From: JAZDRH01 sp047470865
GTDB taxonomy: Bacteria; Pseudomonadota; Gammaproteobacteria; Pseudomonadales; Pseudomonadaceae
NCBI RefSeq assembly: GCF_047470865.1
Contig: NZ_JAZDRH010000021.1
Coordinates: 1 to 56,021, forward strand
Direction: 5' to 3'
Length of the DNA: 56,021 nucleotides
Shown here: piece by piece, positions 9,298 to 18,483 of the stretch
Layout of the letters: every line of letters starts with the position of its first letter
How positions within the stretch are numbered: the stretch's first letter is position 1
Translations under genes and position numbers: made by a program
The notes under the pieces: model-generated
Told to the model about the DNA's origin: nothing
What the model saw: the letters and a program-made list of their open reading frames with translations, nothing else
The model's database searches: none

Positions 9298-9966
9298 ATG
9301 TCTAAGCCAACAATCAAACAGGTTCTTTTTGATCCTATTTTTAGTAATAACCCTATTGGTTTACAGATTCTTGGTATCTGTTCAGCACTAGCGGTTACCT
9401 CTAACTTAAAAACTGCGTTAGTAATGTCAATTGCCTTAACCTTGGTAACTGCATTTTCTAGCATGTTTATTTCTATGGTGCGCTCACAGATTCCAAGCTC
9501 AATTCGTATGATTGTGCAAATGGTTATCATCGCATCCCTAGTAATTGTCGTTGACCAATGCTTGAAGGCTTATGCGTATTCGCTGTCTAAACAGCTTTCT
9601 GTATTCGTTGGACTGATTATTACCAACTGTATTGTAATGGGTCGTGCAGAAGCATTTGCGATGTCAAACCCACCTGTATTGTCATTTTTTGACGGTATTG
9701 GTAATGGTTTAGGCTATAGCGTTATGTTGATTGTGCTCGGCGTCATTCGTGAGCTATTAGGTTCAGGCAAGTTACTGGGTTACACCATTTTGCCAACCGT
9801 GAATGATGGTGGTTGGTATATTCCAAACGGTATGTTGTTATTACCACCTTCAGCCTTCTTCTTAATTGGGTTGATTATTTGGGGCTTACGTATGTGGCGC
9901 AAAGAACAACAAGAAGAAGCTCAGTTTGTTATTGCACCACAAGTGCAAGATAAGGAGGCTTACTAA
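9298..9966 (+). CDS. nqrD: NQR subunit D
   Basis: 222-residue membrane subunit, one of the paired NqrD/NqrE proteins that share an Fe centre at their interface. The two expected cysteines are visible: C28 in LGICSAL and a second in TNCIVMGRAEAFA. Six or so hydrophobic helices. The TAA stop shares its last base with the ATG of nqrE. Confidence 0.96.
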   Translation: MSKPTIKQVLFDPIFSNNPIGLQILGICSALAVTSNLKTALVMSIALTLVTAFSSMFISMVRSQIPSSIRMIVQMVIIASLVIVVDQCLKAYAYSLSKQLSVFVGLIITNCIVMGRAEAFAMSNPPVLSFFDGIGNGLGYSVMLIVLGVIRELLGSGKLLGYTILPTVNDGGWYIPNGMLLLPPSAFFLIGLIIWGLRMWRKEQQEEAQFVIAPQVQDKEAY

Positions 9967-10574
9967 TGGAACATTATTTAAGCCTATTGGCTAAAGCTGT
10001 TTTCGTTGAAAACATGGCCTTAGCCTTCTTCCTAGGCATGTGTACTTTCATTGCTATTTCCAAGAAAGTAGAAACAGCAATTGGTCTAGGTATTGCGGTA
10101 GTTGTTGTACAAGCGATTACGGTGCCGGCGAATAACTTGCTTTACACCTATTTACTAAAAGATGGTGCTTTAGCTTGGGCTGGTTTGCCTGATGTTGATT
10201 TGAGCTTTTTAGGTTTCTTGAGCTATATCGGTGTTATTGCCGCTATCGTTCAGATTCTAGAAATGCTTTTAGATAAATACGTTCCTTCCCTATATAACGC
10301 ACTGGGCGTGTTCCTTCCATTGATTACCGTAAACTGCGCAATCATGGGGGGTACTTTGTTCATGGTGGAGCGTGACTACAACTTTGGTGAAAGCGTTGTG
10401 TATGGTTTTGGCTCGGGTTTCTCTTGGGCATTAGCGATTGCGTTACTGGCAGCTATTCGTGAAAAACTAAAATACAGCGATGTACCAAAAGGTTTACAAG
10501 GCTTAGGCATTACCTTTATCACTATTGGTCTTATGTCACTGGGCTTTATGTCATTCTCAGGCGTACAACTGTAA
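9966..10574 (+). CDS. nqrE: NQR subunit E
   Basis: 202-residue membrane partner of NqrD. Conserved cysteines are C26 (FFLGMCTFIA) and one in TVNCAIMGG, matching the residues that bind the shared Fe centre in this family. It starts at an ATG overlapping the nqrD stop by one base. The nqrF ribosome-binding site overlaps the end of this gene. Confidence 0.96.
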   Translation: MEHYLSLLAKAVFVENMALAFFLGMCTFIAISKKVETAIGLGIAVVVVQAITVPANNLLYTYLLKDGALAWAGLPDVDLSFLGFLSYIGVIAAIVQILEMLLDKYVPSLYNALGVFLPLITVNCAIMGGTLFMVERDYNFGESVVYGFGSGFSWALAIALLAAIREKLKYSDVPKGLQGLGITFITIGLMSLGFMSFSGVQL

Positions 10575-10584
10575 GGAGGAGCGA

Positions 10585-11811
10585 GTGTTTACATCAGAAT
10601 TATTACTCGCTATCGGAATGTTTACTGCTATCGTTTTGGCGTTAGTAGTGATGATCCTTGTAGCGCGCGCGAAGCTAGTTAGCAGTGGCGATGTTACCAT
10701 TACTATTAATGGTGAGCGCAAACTGACTGTTCCAGCCGGTGGCAAGTTATTGCAAACCTTAGCTTCCAACAACGTATTTCTATCATCCGCTTGTGGCGGC
10801 GGTGGTACTTGCGCACAGTGTAAGTGTGTGGTTGAAAGTGGTGGTGGTGAAATGCTACCTACTGAAGAATCACACTTTACTAAGCGCGATGCCCGCGATG
10901 GCTGGCGTTTATCTTGCCAGGTTGCTGTTAAGCAAGATATGGAAATTGAAGTTGAAGAAAGTGTGTTTGGTGTTAAAAAATGGGAATGTACCGTTGAGTC
11001 TAACCCAAACGTAGCAACCTTTATTAAGGAGCTAACCTTACGTTTACCTGAAGGTGAAAACGTAAACTTTCGTGCAGGTGGTTACGTACAGTTAGAGTGC
11101 CCGCCACATGAAGTGCACTATAAAGACTTCGATATTCAGCCAGAATTTCATGCCGATTGGGATAAGTTCAATATCTGGCGTTACAGCTCTAAGGTAACTG
11201 AACCTGTTATTCGTGCTTATTCTATGGCGAACTATCCTGAAGAACGTGGCATTGTGAAGTTCAATATTCGTATTGCAACACCGCCTCCAGGACGTGATGA
11301 TTTGCCCGCTGGTCAAATGTCTTCTTTCGTGTTTAGTTTGAAAGAGGGCGACAAAATCACTGTCTATGGCCCATTTGGTGAGTTCTTCGCAAAAGATACC
11401 GAAGCTGAAATGGTGTTTGTAGGTGGTGGTGCAGGTATGGCACCTATGCGTTCGCATATTTTCGACCAACTCAAGCGTTTGAACTCCACGCGTAAAATTA
11501 GCTTCTGGTATGGTGCTCGCTCATTGCGAGAAGCTTTCTACGTTGAGGAGTTTAATAAGCTAGCGGAAGAAAATCCAAACTTTACTTGGCATTTAGCACT
11601 CTCTGACCCGTTACCTGAAGATAACTGGACAGGGCCTACAGGTTTTATTCATAACGTGCTTTATGAAAACTACCTAAAAGATCATGTGGCACCTGAAGAT
11701 TGTGAGTTCTATATGTGTGGACCTCCAATGATGAATGCTGCTGTGATTAAAATGCTAGAAAACTTAGGCGTTGAGCACGATAACATTCTGCTGGACGACT
11801 TCGGAGGCTAG
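10585..11811 (+). CDS. nqrF: NQR subunit F, NADH-oxidising subunit
   Basis: Entry point for electrons: it binds NADH, FAD and a [2Fe-2S] cluster. 408 residues: an N-terminal membrane anchor (about 3-26), a ferredoxin domain with C70, C76, C79 and C111 (the same numbers as Vibrio NqrF), an FAD motif RAYSMANYP and an NAD motif GGGAGMAPM. The start is GTG 10585, five bases after a strong AAGGAGG at 10573-10579. An upstream frame from 10525 would add non-conserved residues. apbE starts 3 bases after the stop. Confidence 0.97.
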   Translation: MFTSELLLAIGMFTAIVLALVVMILVARAKLVSSGDVTITINGERKLTVPAGGKLLQTLASNNVFLSSACGGGGTCAQCKCVVESGGGEMLPTEESHFTKRDARDGWRLSCQVAVKQDMEIEVEESVFGVKKWECTVESNPNVATFIKELTLRLPEGENVNFRAGGYVQLECPPHEVHYKDFDIQPEFHADWDKFNIWRYSSKVTEPVIRAYSMANYPEERGIVKFNIRIATPPPGRDDLPAGQMSSFVFSLKEGDKITVYGPFGEFFAKDTEAEMVFVGGGAGMAPMRSHIFDQLKRLNSTRKISFWYGARSLREAFYVEEFNKLAEENPNFTWHLALSDPLPEDNWTGPTGFIHNVLYENYLKDHVAPEDCEFYMCGPPMMNAAVIKMLENLGVEHDNILLDDFGG

Positions 11812-11814
11812 TGC

Positions 11815-12840
11815 ATGCGAGCAGTTTTGCCCGCATTGATACTATCCGTAGTGACTTCAATAGTAGCTGGCTGTTTATCAGTCGGCTCTATTGAGGAGCT
11901 GACAGGGCCCGCTCAAGGCAGTACTTATCACATTAAGTATGTTCGTCATTCTTCTGCACCTAGCCCTGAGCAGTTAAAAGTAGCGGTGCAAGACGTTTTG
12001 GATACTGTGGATCGTCAAGTCTCTACTTACCGACCTGATTCAGATATTCAACATTTCAATGCTTTAGCTTCTAACCAGTGCATGCCAATCAAAGACGAAA
12101 TGGCAAGCATGCTCAATTATGCCTTTATTTTAGGGCAGCAATCGGGCGGTGCTTACGATATCACTTTGTTGCCTTTGCTACGCGCTTGGGGTTTTGCACC
12201 TTCCTCTAACACGCAAGAACTGCCTAATTTAGTTGATATTGCGAAAGCTAAACACAACACAGGTTGGGCGCATCTTTCTTTGCGCAATAACCAGCTTTGT
12301 AAAGCGAATGCCGCTGTTGAGATTGACCTTAATAGTTTAGCGGCGGGTTTTACAGTTGATCGTATTGCTAGGCGGTTTGATGAGTTAGGTATTAGTAGTT
12401 ATTTCATTGAAGTAACAGGGGAAACCTTTGCTAAAGGCTATAAACCGAATGGCTCAGCATGGCAGGTTGCATTAGAGCAGCCAAACTTAGAAGGAAAGCA
12501 GATAATTGCCAAAATCTTACCGCTCAATAACTTAGCTGTTGCAACCTCAGGTGATTATCGAAACTACAAAACGCTGCAAGGAAGGCGTTATTCCCATATT
12601 ATAGATCCCCGTAGCGCAAGCCCTATTACACATAATACCGCTACAGTAGTTTCTAATGCTACAATGCAAGCTGATGCACAAGCTACGCTATTATTAATCT
12701 TAGGCCAAGAAGAAGGGCTTAAATTTGCTGAGCAACACGCCATTGCAGCGTTATTTATTGTGCGTGATCAGCAAGAGTTTGTTATACAAACAACCCGTGC
12801 GTTCGATGCAATGTTCGCGCAAGGAGAACTCCATGAGTAG
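11815..12840 (+). CDS. apbE: FAD:protein FMN transferase ApbE, lipoprotein
   Basis: Transfers FMN from FAD to the threonine of the flavinylation motifs in NqrB and NqrC. 341 residues with a signal peptide ending in lipobox VAGC, so it is probably membrane-anchored in the periplasm. Family features: EIDLNSLAAGFTVDRIA, the VTGE segment where many ApbEs have GGE, ATSGDYRNY and YSHIIDPR. It sits directly after nqrF and overlaps nqrM by 8 bases, so it is made together with its substrates. Confidence 0.95.
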   Translation: MRAVLPALILSVVTSIVAGCLSVGSIEELTGPAQGSTYHIKYVRHSSAPSPEQLKVAVQDVLDTVDRQVSTYRPDSDIQHFNALASNQCMPIKDEMASMLNYAFILGQQSGGAYDITLLPLLRAWGFAPSSNTQELPNLVDIAKAKHNTGWAHLSLRNNQLCKANAAVEIDLNSLAAGFTVDRIARRFDELGISSYFIEVTGETFAKGYKPNGSAWQVALEQPNLEGKQIIAKILPLNNLAVATSGDYRNYKTLQGRRYSHIIDPRSASPITHNTATVVSNATMQADAQATLLLILGQEEGLKFAEQHAIAALFIVRDQQEFVIQTTRAFDAMFAQGELHE

Positions 12841-13078
12841 TTTTACCTTATTTATTGTCGTATTTGCCGTAATGTTACTTGTTGTAGCAGGTATGGCTGT
12901 AGGAGTAATGGCAGGACGTAAGCCTATTGCAGGTTCATGTGGTGGTATTGCTGCCTTAGGCATTGAAAAAGAATGCTCTATTTGCGGTGGTTCACGTGAA
13001 ATCTGTGAAGAAGTGAACCGTGATCGTGAAGAAACAAAAACGACACAAGATTTAGCTTATGATGCAAGTAAGCGTTAA
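12833..13078 (+). CDS. nqrM: NQR assembly factor NqrM
   Basis: Small (81-residue) membrane protein needed for maturation of the NQR complex, thought to deliver iron to the NqrD/NqrE site. One N-terminal helix (about 3-25) is followed by the conserved cysteines in SCGG, ECSICGG and REIC. The start is ATG 12833 within the end of apbE, with AAGGAG 7 bases upstream. The charged C-terminal tail is typical. Confidence 0.94.
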   Translation: MSSFTLFIVVFAVMLLVVAGMAVGVMAGRKPIAGSCGGIAALGIEKECSICGGSREICEEVNRDREETKTTQDLAYDASKR

Positions 13079-13135
13079 TTGAATAATGATGTGTGATGCT
13101 ATAAGGGCGTTGCAACCCGTTGTGAAGGAGTCGAA

Positions 13136-14527
13136 ATGGCAGTTTACAACTACGATGTAGTAATTATTGGTTCAGGCCCTGCGGGTGAAGGTGCAGCTAT
13201 GAATGCTGCAAAATCAGGGCGCAAAGTAGCAGTAGTGGAAAGTCGAGGCGTAGTAGGGGGTAGTAGTACTCATTTAGGAACTATTCCATCAAAAGCTTTA
13301 CGTCATAGTGTGCGTCAAATTTTACGCTTTAATACAGGCTCTATGTTTCGTCAAATTGGTGAGCCACGCTGGTTCTCTTTTCCAGATGTCTTAAAAAGTG
13401 CTGAAAATGTAATACGTAAGCAAGTAGCTTCACGTACAAGCTACTATGCGCGCAACCGTATTGATGTGTATTTTGGTACCGCCAGTTTTTCTGATGAACA
13501 CAGTATTGATGTTGTTGGCCCTAGCCGTGTTGAAAAACTTGTAGCGAATCAAATTATTATCGCTACAGGCTCACGCCCATACCGCCCTGCGGATGTTGAT
13601 TTTAGCCATCCTCGAGTATATGACAGCGATACTATTTTAAACTTAAGCCATACACCACGTCGCATGATTATCTACGGAGCTGGTGTTATTGGTTGTGAGT
13701 ATGCCTCTATTTTTAGCGGTTTAGGCGTATTGGTTGACTTAGTAGATACGCGTGATCAGCTACTTAACTTCCTAGATGATGAAATTTCCGATGCTTTAAG
13801 CTATCACCTCCGAAATAGCAATGTCTTGATTCGCCATAACGAAGAATATGAGCGCATTGAAGGTACTGAGAATGGCGTTGTGCTGCACTTGAAATCAGGC
13901 AAAAAATTAAGAGGGGATGCCTTATTGTGGTGCAATGGTCGAACAGGTAATACCGACCAACTAGGCCTTGAAAATGTTGGCTTAAGCGCTAACAGCCGCG
14001 GCCAAGTTGAAGTGAATGAGCATTATCAAACGGCTGTGCCTAATATTTATGCTGCTGGTGATGTCATTGGTTGGCCAAGTTTAGCCAGTGCTGCTTATGA
14101 TCAAGGTCGTTCTGCAGCAGGCAATATTCTAGATAATAACTCATGGCACTTTGTAGATGATGTTCCAACAGGCATTTACACTATTCCTGAGATTAGCTCA
14201 TTAGGTAAGACAGAGCGTGAGCTAACCCAAGCAAAAATTCCGTATGAGGTAGGCAAGGCGTTCTTTAAAGGAATGGCACGGGCGCAGATTTCCAACGAGC
14301 CAGTGGGCATGTTGAAAATCCTATTCCACCGTGAAACCTTAGCACTATTGGGTGTACATTGCTTTGGTTATCAAGCCTCTGAGATTGTTCATATTGGCCA
14401 AGCTATTATGAATCAACCTGGTGAGTTAAATACCATTCGTTATTTTATTAACACTACCTTTAACTACCCAACCATGGCTGAGGCCTACCGCGTAGCCGCT
14501 TATGATGGTTTAAACCGTCTTTTTTAA
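13136..14527 (+). CDS. sthA: Soluble pyridine nucleotide transhydrogenase
   Basis: Cytoplasmic FAD enzyme that moves reducing equivalents between NADPH and NAD+. 463 residues: FAD motif GSGPAGEGAA near residue 11, NAD(P) motif GAGVIGCEYA near 182, and a C-terminal dimerisation domain. It has GVVGGSSTHLGTIPSKAL where dihydrolipoamide dehydrogenases carry the redox-active cysteine pair, which separates SthA from its relatives. AAGGAG precedes the ATG. It follows the NQR operon after 57 bases, so both NADH-consuming functions lie together. Confidence 0.96.
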   Translation: MAVYNYDVVIIGSGPAGEGAAMNAAKSGRKVAVVESRGVVGGSSTHLGTIPSKALRHSVRQILRFNTGSMFRQIGEPRWFSFPDVLKSAENVIRKQVASRTSYYARNRIDVYFGTASFSDEHSIDVVGPSRVEKLVANQIIIATGSRPYRPADVDFSHPRVYDSDTILNLSHTPRRMIIYGAGVIGCEYASIFSGLGVLVDLVDTRDQLLNFLDDEISDALSYHLRNSNVLIRHNEEYERIEGTENGVVLHLKSGKKLRGDALLWCNGRTGNTDQLGLENVGLSANSRGQVEVNEHYQTAVPNIYAAGDVIGWPSLASAAYDQGRSAAGNILDNNSWHFVDDVPTGIYTIPEISSLGKTERELTQAKIPYEVGKAFFKGMARAQISNEPVGMLKILFHRETLALLGVHCFGYQASEIVHIGQAIMNQPGELNTIRYFINTTFNYPTMAEAYRVAAYDGLNRLF

Positions 14528-14561
14528 GCGGCTCCGGCCGGTTGCCTGAGTCGGTTGGGGC

Positions 14562-14578
14562 AGCGCTAGAAGAGCGCT
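14562..14578. terminator. Possible bidirectional terminator between convergent genes
   Basis: AGCGCT (14562-14567) repeats at 14573-14578. Because the word is self-complementary, the two copies pair around AGAAG. It sits between the convergent sthA and phosphodiesterase genes. The following T-run is short, so this is weak. Confidence 0.35.
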
Positions 14579-15301
14579 TTAGCAATTCTCGAGCGTGGTC
14601 TTGGCCAAATCGGGAAAGTCTGTAATCAGGCTGTCCACCTGCATGTTAGCGAGTCGTAACATTAAGTTCGGCTCGTTAACTGTCCATACAGAAACATGTA
14701 ATCCTTGTTCTTGCGCTTTTCTCAAGCGCGCCTCGGTACATAGCGTCCAGTTTAAAACTAAAAATTGACAGTTATAACTTTTGGCTACTTTGATAGGATC
14801 TAGCCAAGCCCATTCTGCAACAAAGCCTTTACTATAAGTAGGCGCCAATTTATTGAGTGCTTTTAAGATAGCGCGTGAACTTGTGGTGATGGTCACCTTT
14901 GTCTGCATTTGATGGCGCGAAATTAACTCAATTAAGGCTTTCACCGTGCTTTCTGCGCGCTTTTTTGATGCGCTTTTTACTTCTAACTGCCAATGCTCAA
15001 AAGGGCATTTTTGCAAAAGTTCTTCAAGGCTAGGAATGGGGCAAGGGCTATTCCAGCTAGGTGTATTACGGCGTGCATCAAACTGAACAAGCTCCTCTTT
15101 TGTGTAATGATTTACCCGTCCACTGCGTCCTGTGGTGCGCTTTAATGTGGTGTCATGAATAACCATTAATTGATTGTCTTTGGACAAATGAAGATCTAGC
15201 TCGCAGCGCTTAACGCCTGCGTTTAAACAGTATTGAAAACTTGCCAGCGTATTTTCAGGCGCTTTACCACGTGCGCCGCGATGACCATAGATCAAGGGCA
15301 T
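14579..15301 (-). CDS. Glycerophosphodiester phosphodiesterase
   Basis: Hydrolyses glycerophosphodiesters to glycerol 3-phosphate and an alcohol. 240 residues in a GDPD TIM-barrel: HRGARGKAPENT at residues 7-18 with the catalytic His and Arg, then CELDLHLSKDNQLMVIHD, giving the metal-binding E-x-D and second His. No signal peptide is visible, so it is the cytoplasmic (UgpQ-like) type. I prefer ATG 15301 (MPLIYGHRG), with GAG 7 bases upstream, over a TTG four codons earlier. It is probably co-transcribed with the secreted protein upstream. Confidence 0.92.
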   Translation of the reverse strand: MPLIYGHRGARGKAPENTLASFQYCLNAGVKRCELDLHLSKDNQLMVIHDTTLKRTTGRSGRVNHYTKEELVQFDARRNTPSWNSPCPIPSLEELLQKCPFEHWQLEVKSASKKRAESTVKALIELISRHQMQTKVTITTSSRAILKALNKLAPTYSKGFVAEWAWLDPIKVAKSYNCQFLVLNWTLCTEARLRKAQEQGLHVSVWTVNEPNLMLRLANMQVDSLITDFPDLAKTTLENC

Positions 15302-15384
15302 AATAAGACTCAAAATAAGGAAAACCTCTATTAGATTTAACCTGCTTTATAAAAATAGCAATAGGCTTTAAAAATAAATCAAAT

Positions 15385-15675
15385 TTAAGGTGTTTGTGTT
15401 GGCGTATGATTTTTTACGCTGTGTACTACCTGCTCGCCTTGAAAGTAAACTGAAAAGTCAGCATAGTCCCAGCGTGTAATAGCAGGTTGGCCTACAGCAG
15501 GATGGCGTTTTTTAGGCTCACCAAAGTGGCGCACCACCGCATTTAGATGCATACCACGTTTAGGCACGGATATCTGTTGTTGGCCTTGTTCAGACAAAGG
15601 AATAACAATGGTTTGTGCAATACTAGCTGTGCTTAGAAACAATAAAGTCAGGAATAAACAGCGTAGAATTAACAT
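15385..15675 (-). CDS. Small secreted protein of unknown function
   Basis: 96 residues. A Sec signal peptide (MLILRCLFLTLLFLSTASIAQ) with cleavage likely after SIA leaves a ~75-residue periplasmic domain, beginning IVIPLSEQGQQQISVPKRG and containing FGEPKKRHPAVGQPAITRWDY. The pattern 'repeat hydrophobic-GEP ... ITRWDY' resembles small outer-membrane-assembly folds such as BamE, but that is only a resemblance. A similar gene occupies this position in Pseudomonas. It lies 83 bases upstream of the phosphodiesterase in the same direction. Confidence 0.8.
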   Translation of the reverse strand: MLILRCLFLTLLFLSTASIAQTIVIPLSEQGQQQISVPKRGMHLNAVVRHFGEPKKRHPAVGQPAITRWDYADFSVYFQGEQVVHSVKNHTPTQTP

Positions 15676-15774
15676 AATTAAGCTCCAAATAAAAATAATT
15701 TAACGAAACTGTGGCATTGGCATATTGATCTTAATGCGCTTTATGGGGGAATCAGCTAGTATGCTGCTTTTCCT

Positions 15775-15819
15775 TCATTCAGCTATGTGAACTGCTAACT
15801 AAAGCTGTAGTCTGAATGA
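15775..15819. promoter_or_regulatory. Inverted repeat in the divergent promoter region of lolC
   Basis: TCATTCAG (15775-15782) is mirrored by CTGAATGA (15812-15819) with 29 bases between them. It lies 33 bases before the lolC-type ATG and between divergent genes, so it could be an operator or an mRNA structure. No regulator can be named. Confidence 0.25.
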
Positions 15820-15851
15820 GCACTTTTAAGGTGTTTGAGAGTTAATGCTAT

Positions 15852-17099
15852 ATGTTTAGACCTTTACCCCTTTTTATTGGTATGCGATATACGGGTGCCA
15901 AGCGACGTAATCATTTCATTTCTTTTATTTCATTAACCTCAATGATTGGATTAGCGCTAGGGGTGCTAGTGATGATTCTGGTCTTGTCTGTGATGAATGG
16001 TTTTGATCGAGAGTTACGAACACGTATTTTAGGTATGGTACCTCACGCTACTATTAACTCAGTTGAGCCAATTAGTGATTGGCAAACAATCATTAAAGAA
16101 TTAGAAGATTACCCAGGCGTAGCGGCCGCGGCGCCTTATACACAATTACAAGGTATGCTGACTCATAATGGGGCAGTATTACCCATTTTGGTAACGGGCG
16201 TTGATCCGCAGTACGAAAAAAATGTATCCATTATTAGCGAGCATATGGTTCAAGGTGATTTAGACGCACTGAAGTCAGGCGAGTTTGGCATTATCATCGG
16301 TCAGCTTGCTGCGCGTCGTTTTGGTGTTGGTGTGGGTGACAAACTCACTTTGGTTTTACCTGAAGCAGCCATGACCCCAGCTGGTGTATTCCCTCGCTTA
16401 AAACGCTTTACTGTGACCGGCGTATTTAGTGTTGGTGCAGAGTTAGATAGCTCATTGGCCCTTATTAATCTAGAAGACGCTGCTCGTTTATCGCGTATGA
16501 ATACGCAAACTGTGCAATCCATTCGCTTGAAAATGGATGACCTTTTTATGGCGCCAGTGTTATCTCAACGCTTAGCCAGCAAGTTAGACAATTATGGCGT
16601 GTATGCCAGTGATTGGACGCGTACCCATGGCAATCTTTTCCAAGCCATTAAAATGGAAAAAACCATGATTGGTTTGCTGCTCATTCTTATTGTTGCTGTG
16701 GCAGCTTTTAATATTGTTTCTACCTTAATTATGGTGGTGACAGATAAAAAAGCCGATATTGCTATTTTGCGCACATTAGGTGCTACACCTAAACAAATCA
16801 TGATGATTTTTATGGTGCAAGGTACGCTTATTGGCTTTATTGGTACCTTTATAGGCGGTGTTTTAGGTATTTTAGCAGCCCTCAATGTAACGGACTTTAT
16901 TGCGTGGTTTGAAAGCGCTTTAGGGCTGAAATTTCTAAGTTCAGATGTTTACTTTATTAGTTATTTGCCTTCTGAATTACGGCTTGAAGATATTGTGATT
17001 ATTTGTTCATCTGCCATGTCTCTAAGCTTCTTGGCAACCTTGTATCCCGCTTGGCGTGCATCGCGCACGCAACCTGCAGAGGCGCTACGTTATGAATGA
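15852..17099 (+). CDS. LolC/LolE-family lipoprotein-releasing permease
   Basis: Inner-membrane permease of the Lol system, which extracts outer-membrane lipoproteins from the inner membrane for LolA. 415 residues: helix 1 near 22-48 (SLTSMIGLALGVLVMILVLSV), a large periplasmic domain, then three C-terminal helices in an FtsX-like domain with the conserved LRTLGATPKQI. It overlaps lolD by 8 bases (ATGAATGA). Pseudomonas usually has lolC-lolD-lolE. Here no second permease follows lolD, so this protein may work as a homodimer (a LolF arrangement). Confidence 0.93.
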   Translation: MFRPLPLFIGMRYTGAKRRNHFISFISLTSMIGLALGVLVMILVLSVMNGFDRELRTRILGMVPHATINSVEPISDWQTIIKELEDYPGVAAAAPYTQLQGMLTHNGAVLPILVTGVDPQYEKNVSIISEHMVQGDLDALKSGEFGIIIGQLAARRFGVGVGDKLTLVLPEAAMTPAGVFPRLKRFTVTGVFSVGAELDSSLALINLEDAARLSRMNTQTVQSIRLKMDDLFMAPVLSQRLASKLDNYGVYASDWTRTHGNLFQAIKMEKTMIGLLLILIVAVAAFNIVSTLIMVVTDKKADIAILRTLGATPKQIMMIFMVQGTLIGFIGTFIGGVLGILAALNVTDFIAWFESALGLKFLSSDVYFISYLPSELRLEDIVIICSSAMSLSFLATLYPAWRASRTQPAEALRYE

Positions 17100-17787
17100 T
17101 TATGTTTTAGAGTGCCGTGAACTCAGCAAGTTTTATGATCAAGGACCACAAAAAGTAACTGTGCTTGATAAAGTGGACTTGCAACTAAAAGCAGGCGAAC
17201 GTGTAGCCATTGTGGGTAGTTCAGGCTCAGGTAAAACAACCTTATTAAATATGCTAGGCGGTTTAGATCTTGCCAGCACAGGCAGTGTATCTATTGCAGG
17301 GCAAGACTTTAGTGCATTAAATGAAAAACAACGTGGATTACTGCGCAACAAAACCCTTGGTTTTGTTTATCAGTTCCACCATTTGCTAGCTGAGTTTACA
17401 GCACTAGAAAATGTCTGCATGCCGTTGCTTATTGGTAAAAAACCAATCGCAGAAATAGAAGCAACAGCCCGTAAAATACTAGCCAGTGTAGGCTTAGAAA
17501 AGCGTGTAGCGCACAAACCTTCTGAGTTATCAGGTGGCGAGCGTCAGCGCGTTGCTATTGCCCGTGCTTTAGTTACACAGCCTAAATTAGTACTCTTAGA
17601 TGAGCCAACAGGTAATCTGGATAAGAGCACAGCTCAAGGTATTCAGCAACTAATGCTTGAATTATCACGTTCATTAGGCACCGCTTTCTTGGTTGTTACT
17701 CATGATCAGGAGCTGGCTAAACAGATGGATCGTACTTTGAAGCTGGAAAATGGCAAGCTAGTACAAATAGAGTTGAGTGATCTTTAA
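17092..17787 (+). CDS. lolD: Lipoprotein-releasing system ATPase LolD
   Basis: ATPase powering the Lol permease. 231 residues: Walker A GSSGSGKT at 42-49, Q-loop FVYQFHHLL, signature LSGGERQR, Walker B LVLLDEPTGNLD and an H-loop in VVTHD. The start is ATG 17092, inside the permease gene. An in-frame extension to 17056 is only overlap with that gene. A strong terminator closes the two-gene operon. Confidence 0.96.
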   Translation: MNDYVLECRELSKFYDQGPQKVTVLDKVDLQLKAGERVAIVGSSGSGKTTLLNMLGGLDLASTGSVSIAGQDFSALNEKQRGLLRNKTLGFVYQFHHLLAEFTALENVCMPLLIGKKPIAEIEATARKILASVGLEKRVAHKPSELSGGERQRVAIARALVTQPKLVLLDEPTGNLDKSTAQGIQQLMLELSRSLGTAFLVVTHDQELAKQMDRTLKLENGKLVQIELSDL

Positions 17788-17807
17788 CACTGACATTAAA
17801 TGCCACA

Positions 17808-17840
17808 AAAATAGCTGCCTATCCAAGCAGCTATTTTTTT
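17808..17840. terminator. Bidirectional terminator between lolD and the DUF2062 gene
   Basis: An 11-bp perfect stem AAAATAGCTGC (17808-17818) / GCAGCTATTTT (17827-17837) with an 8-base loop, followed by more Ts. Its A-rich left side provides a U-run for the minus-strand gene ending at 17844. Confidence 0.9.
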
Positions 17841-17843
17841 AAC

Positions 17844-18407
17844 TTAATTTTGCTCTTTAATGGCTTGCTGATTAAGCAAGGCTAATAGCTTTAAGCGCCG
17901 GCTTTTTTGGCGTGCTTTCCAGGTTCTGCCAACAGACCATCGCCAATACCAGAGCGTGAAAAAATAACCACAAACACTAAATACTAGAGCAAGAATAAGA
18001 GAGCCTAAATACAGTGGTAGCCAGCTGTGCTTAAATAACGCCATTATCCATTCTAAACTAATGTGTTCAGGTGCCTCCATGGGAGGAATGCCTAGAATCC
18101 AAGAACCAAACTTATAACAGGCATAAAATACAGGCGGAATGGTGACAGGGTTTGTTAACCAAACTAAGCCAATTGAAAGCGGTAAATTTGCTCGCCAGAA
18201 AAAAGCGCTTAAAGCCGCTGCGAGCATTTGTAGTGGCATAGGAATCATTGCCCAGAATAGGCCAATAGCCACTGCACGAGAAATGGAGTGACGATTAAAA
18301 TGCCATAGATTGGGATCATGAATGATACCGCCTAAAAAACGCAGCCAACGGTTAGACTGGATTTTTTCGGGGCTTGGCATAAAGCGTTTAAAAAACTTAC
18401 GCGACAT
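17844..18407 (-). CDS. DUF2062 family membrane protein
   Basis: 187 residues. The family hallmark region is present: FNRHSISRAVAIGLFWAMIPMPLQM, then the helix-turn region WLTNPVTIPPVFY. Two to three hydrophobic segments (about 48-70, 78-100 and 135-160) indicate an inner-membrane protein, and the tail is basic (RKARQKSRRLKLL-like). Function unknown. In Pseudomonas the same family lies between the lol genes and comEC, so the position is conserved. Confidence 0.88.
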   Translation of the reverse strand: MSRKFFKRFMPSPEKIQSNRWLRFLGGIIHDPNLWHFNRHSISRAVAIGLFWAMIPMPLQMLAAALSAFFWRANLPLSIGLVWLTNPVTIPPVFYACYKFGSWILGIPPMEAPEHISLEWIMALFKHSWLPLYLGSLILALVFSVCGYFFTLWYWRWSVGRTWKARQKSRRLKLLALLNQQAIKEQN

Positions 18408-18483
18408 ACTTGTCCTTTAGGTAAAAAACTAAAACAAGGCTAGTAGTCTAGATTAAAAAAGTAAATCGAACCTTAAGCAAAAT

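Noticed and set aside
13136..14527. SthA gene as dihydrolipoamide dehydrogenase
   Set aside because: The redox-active cysteine pair is absent (GGSSTHLGTIPSK), as expected for the transhydrogenase.
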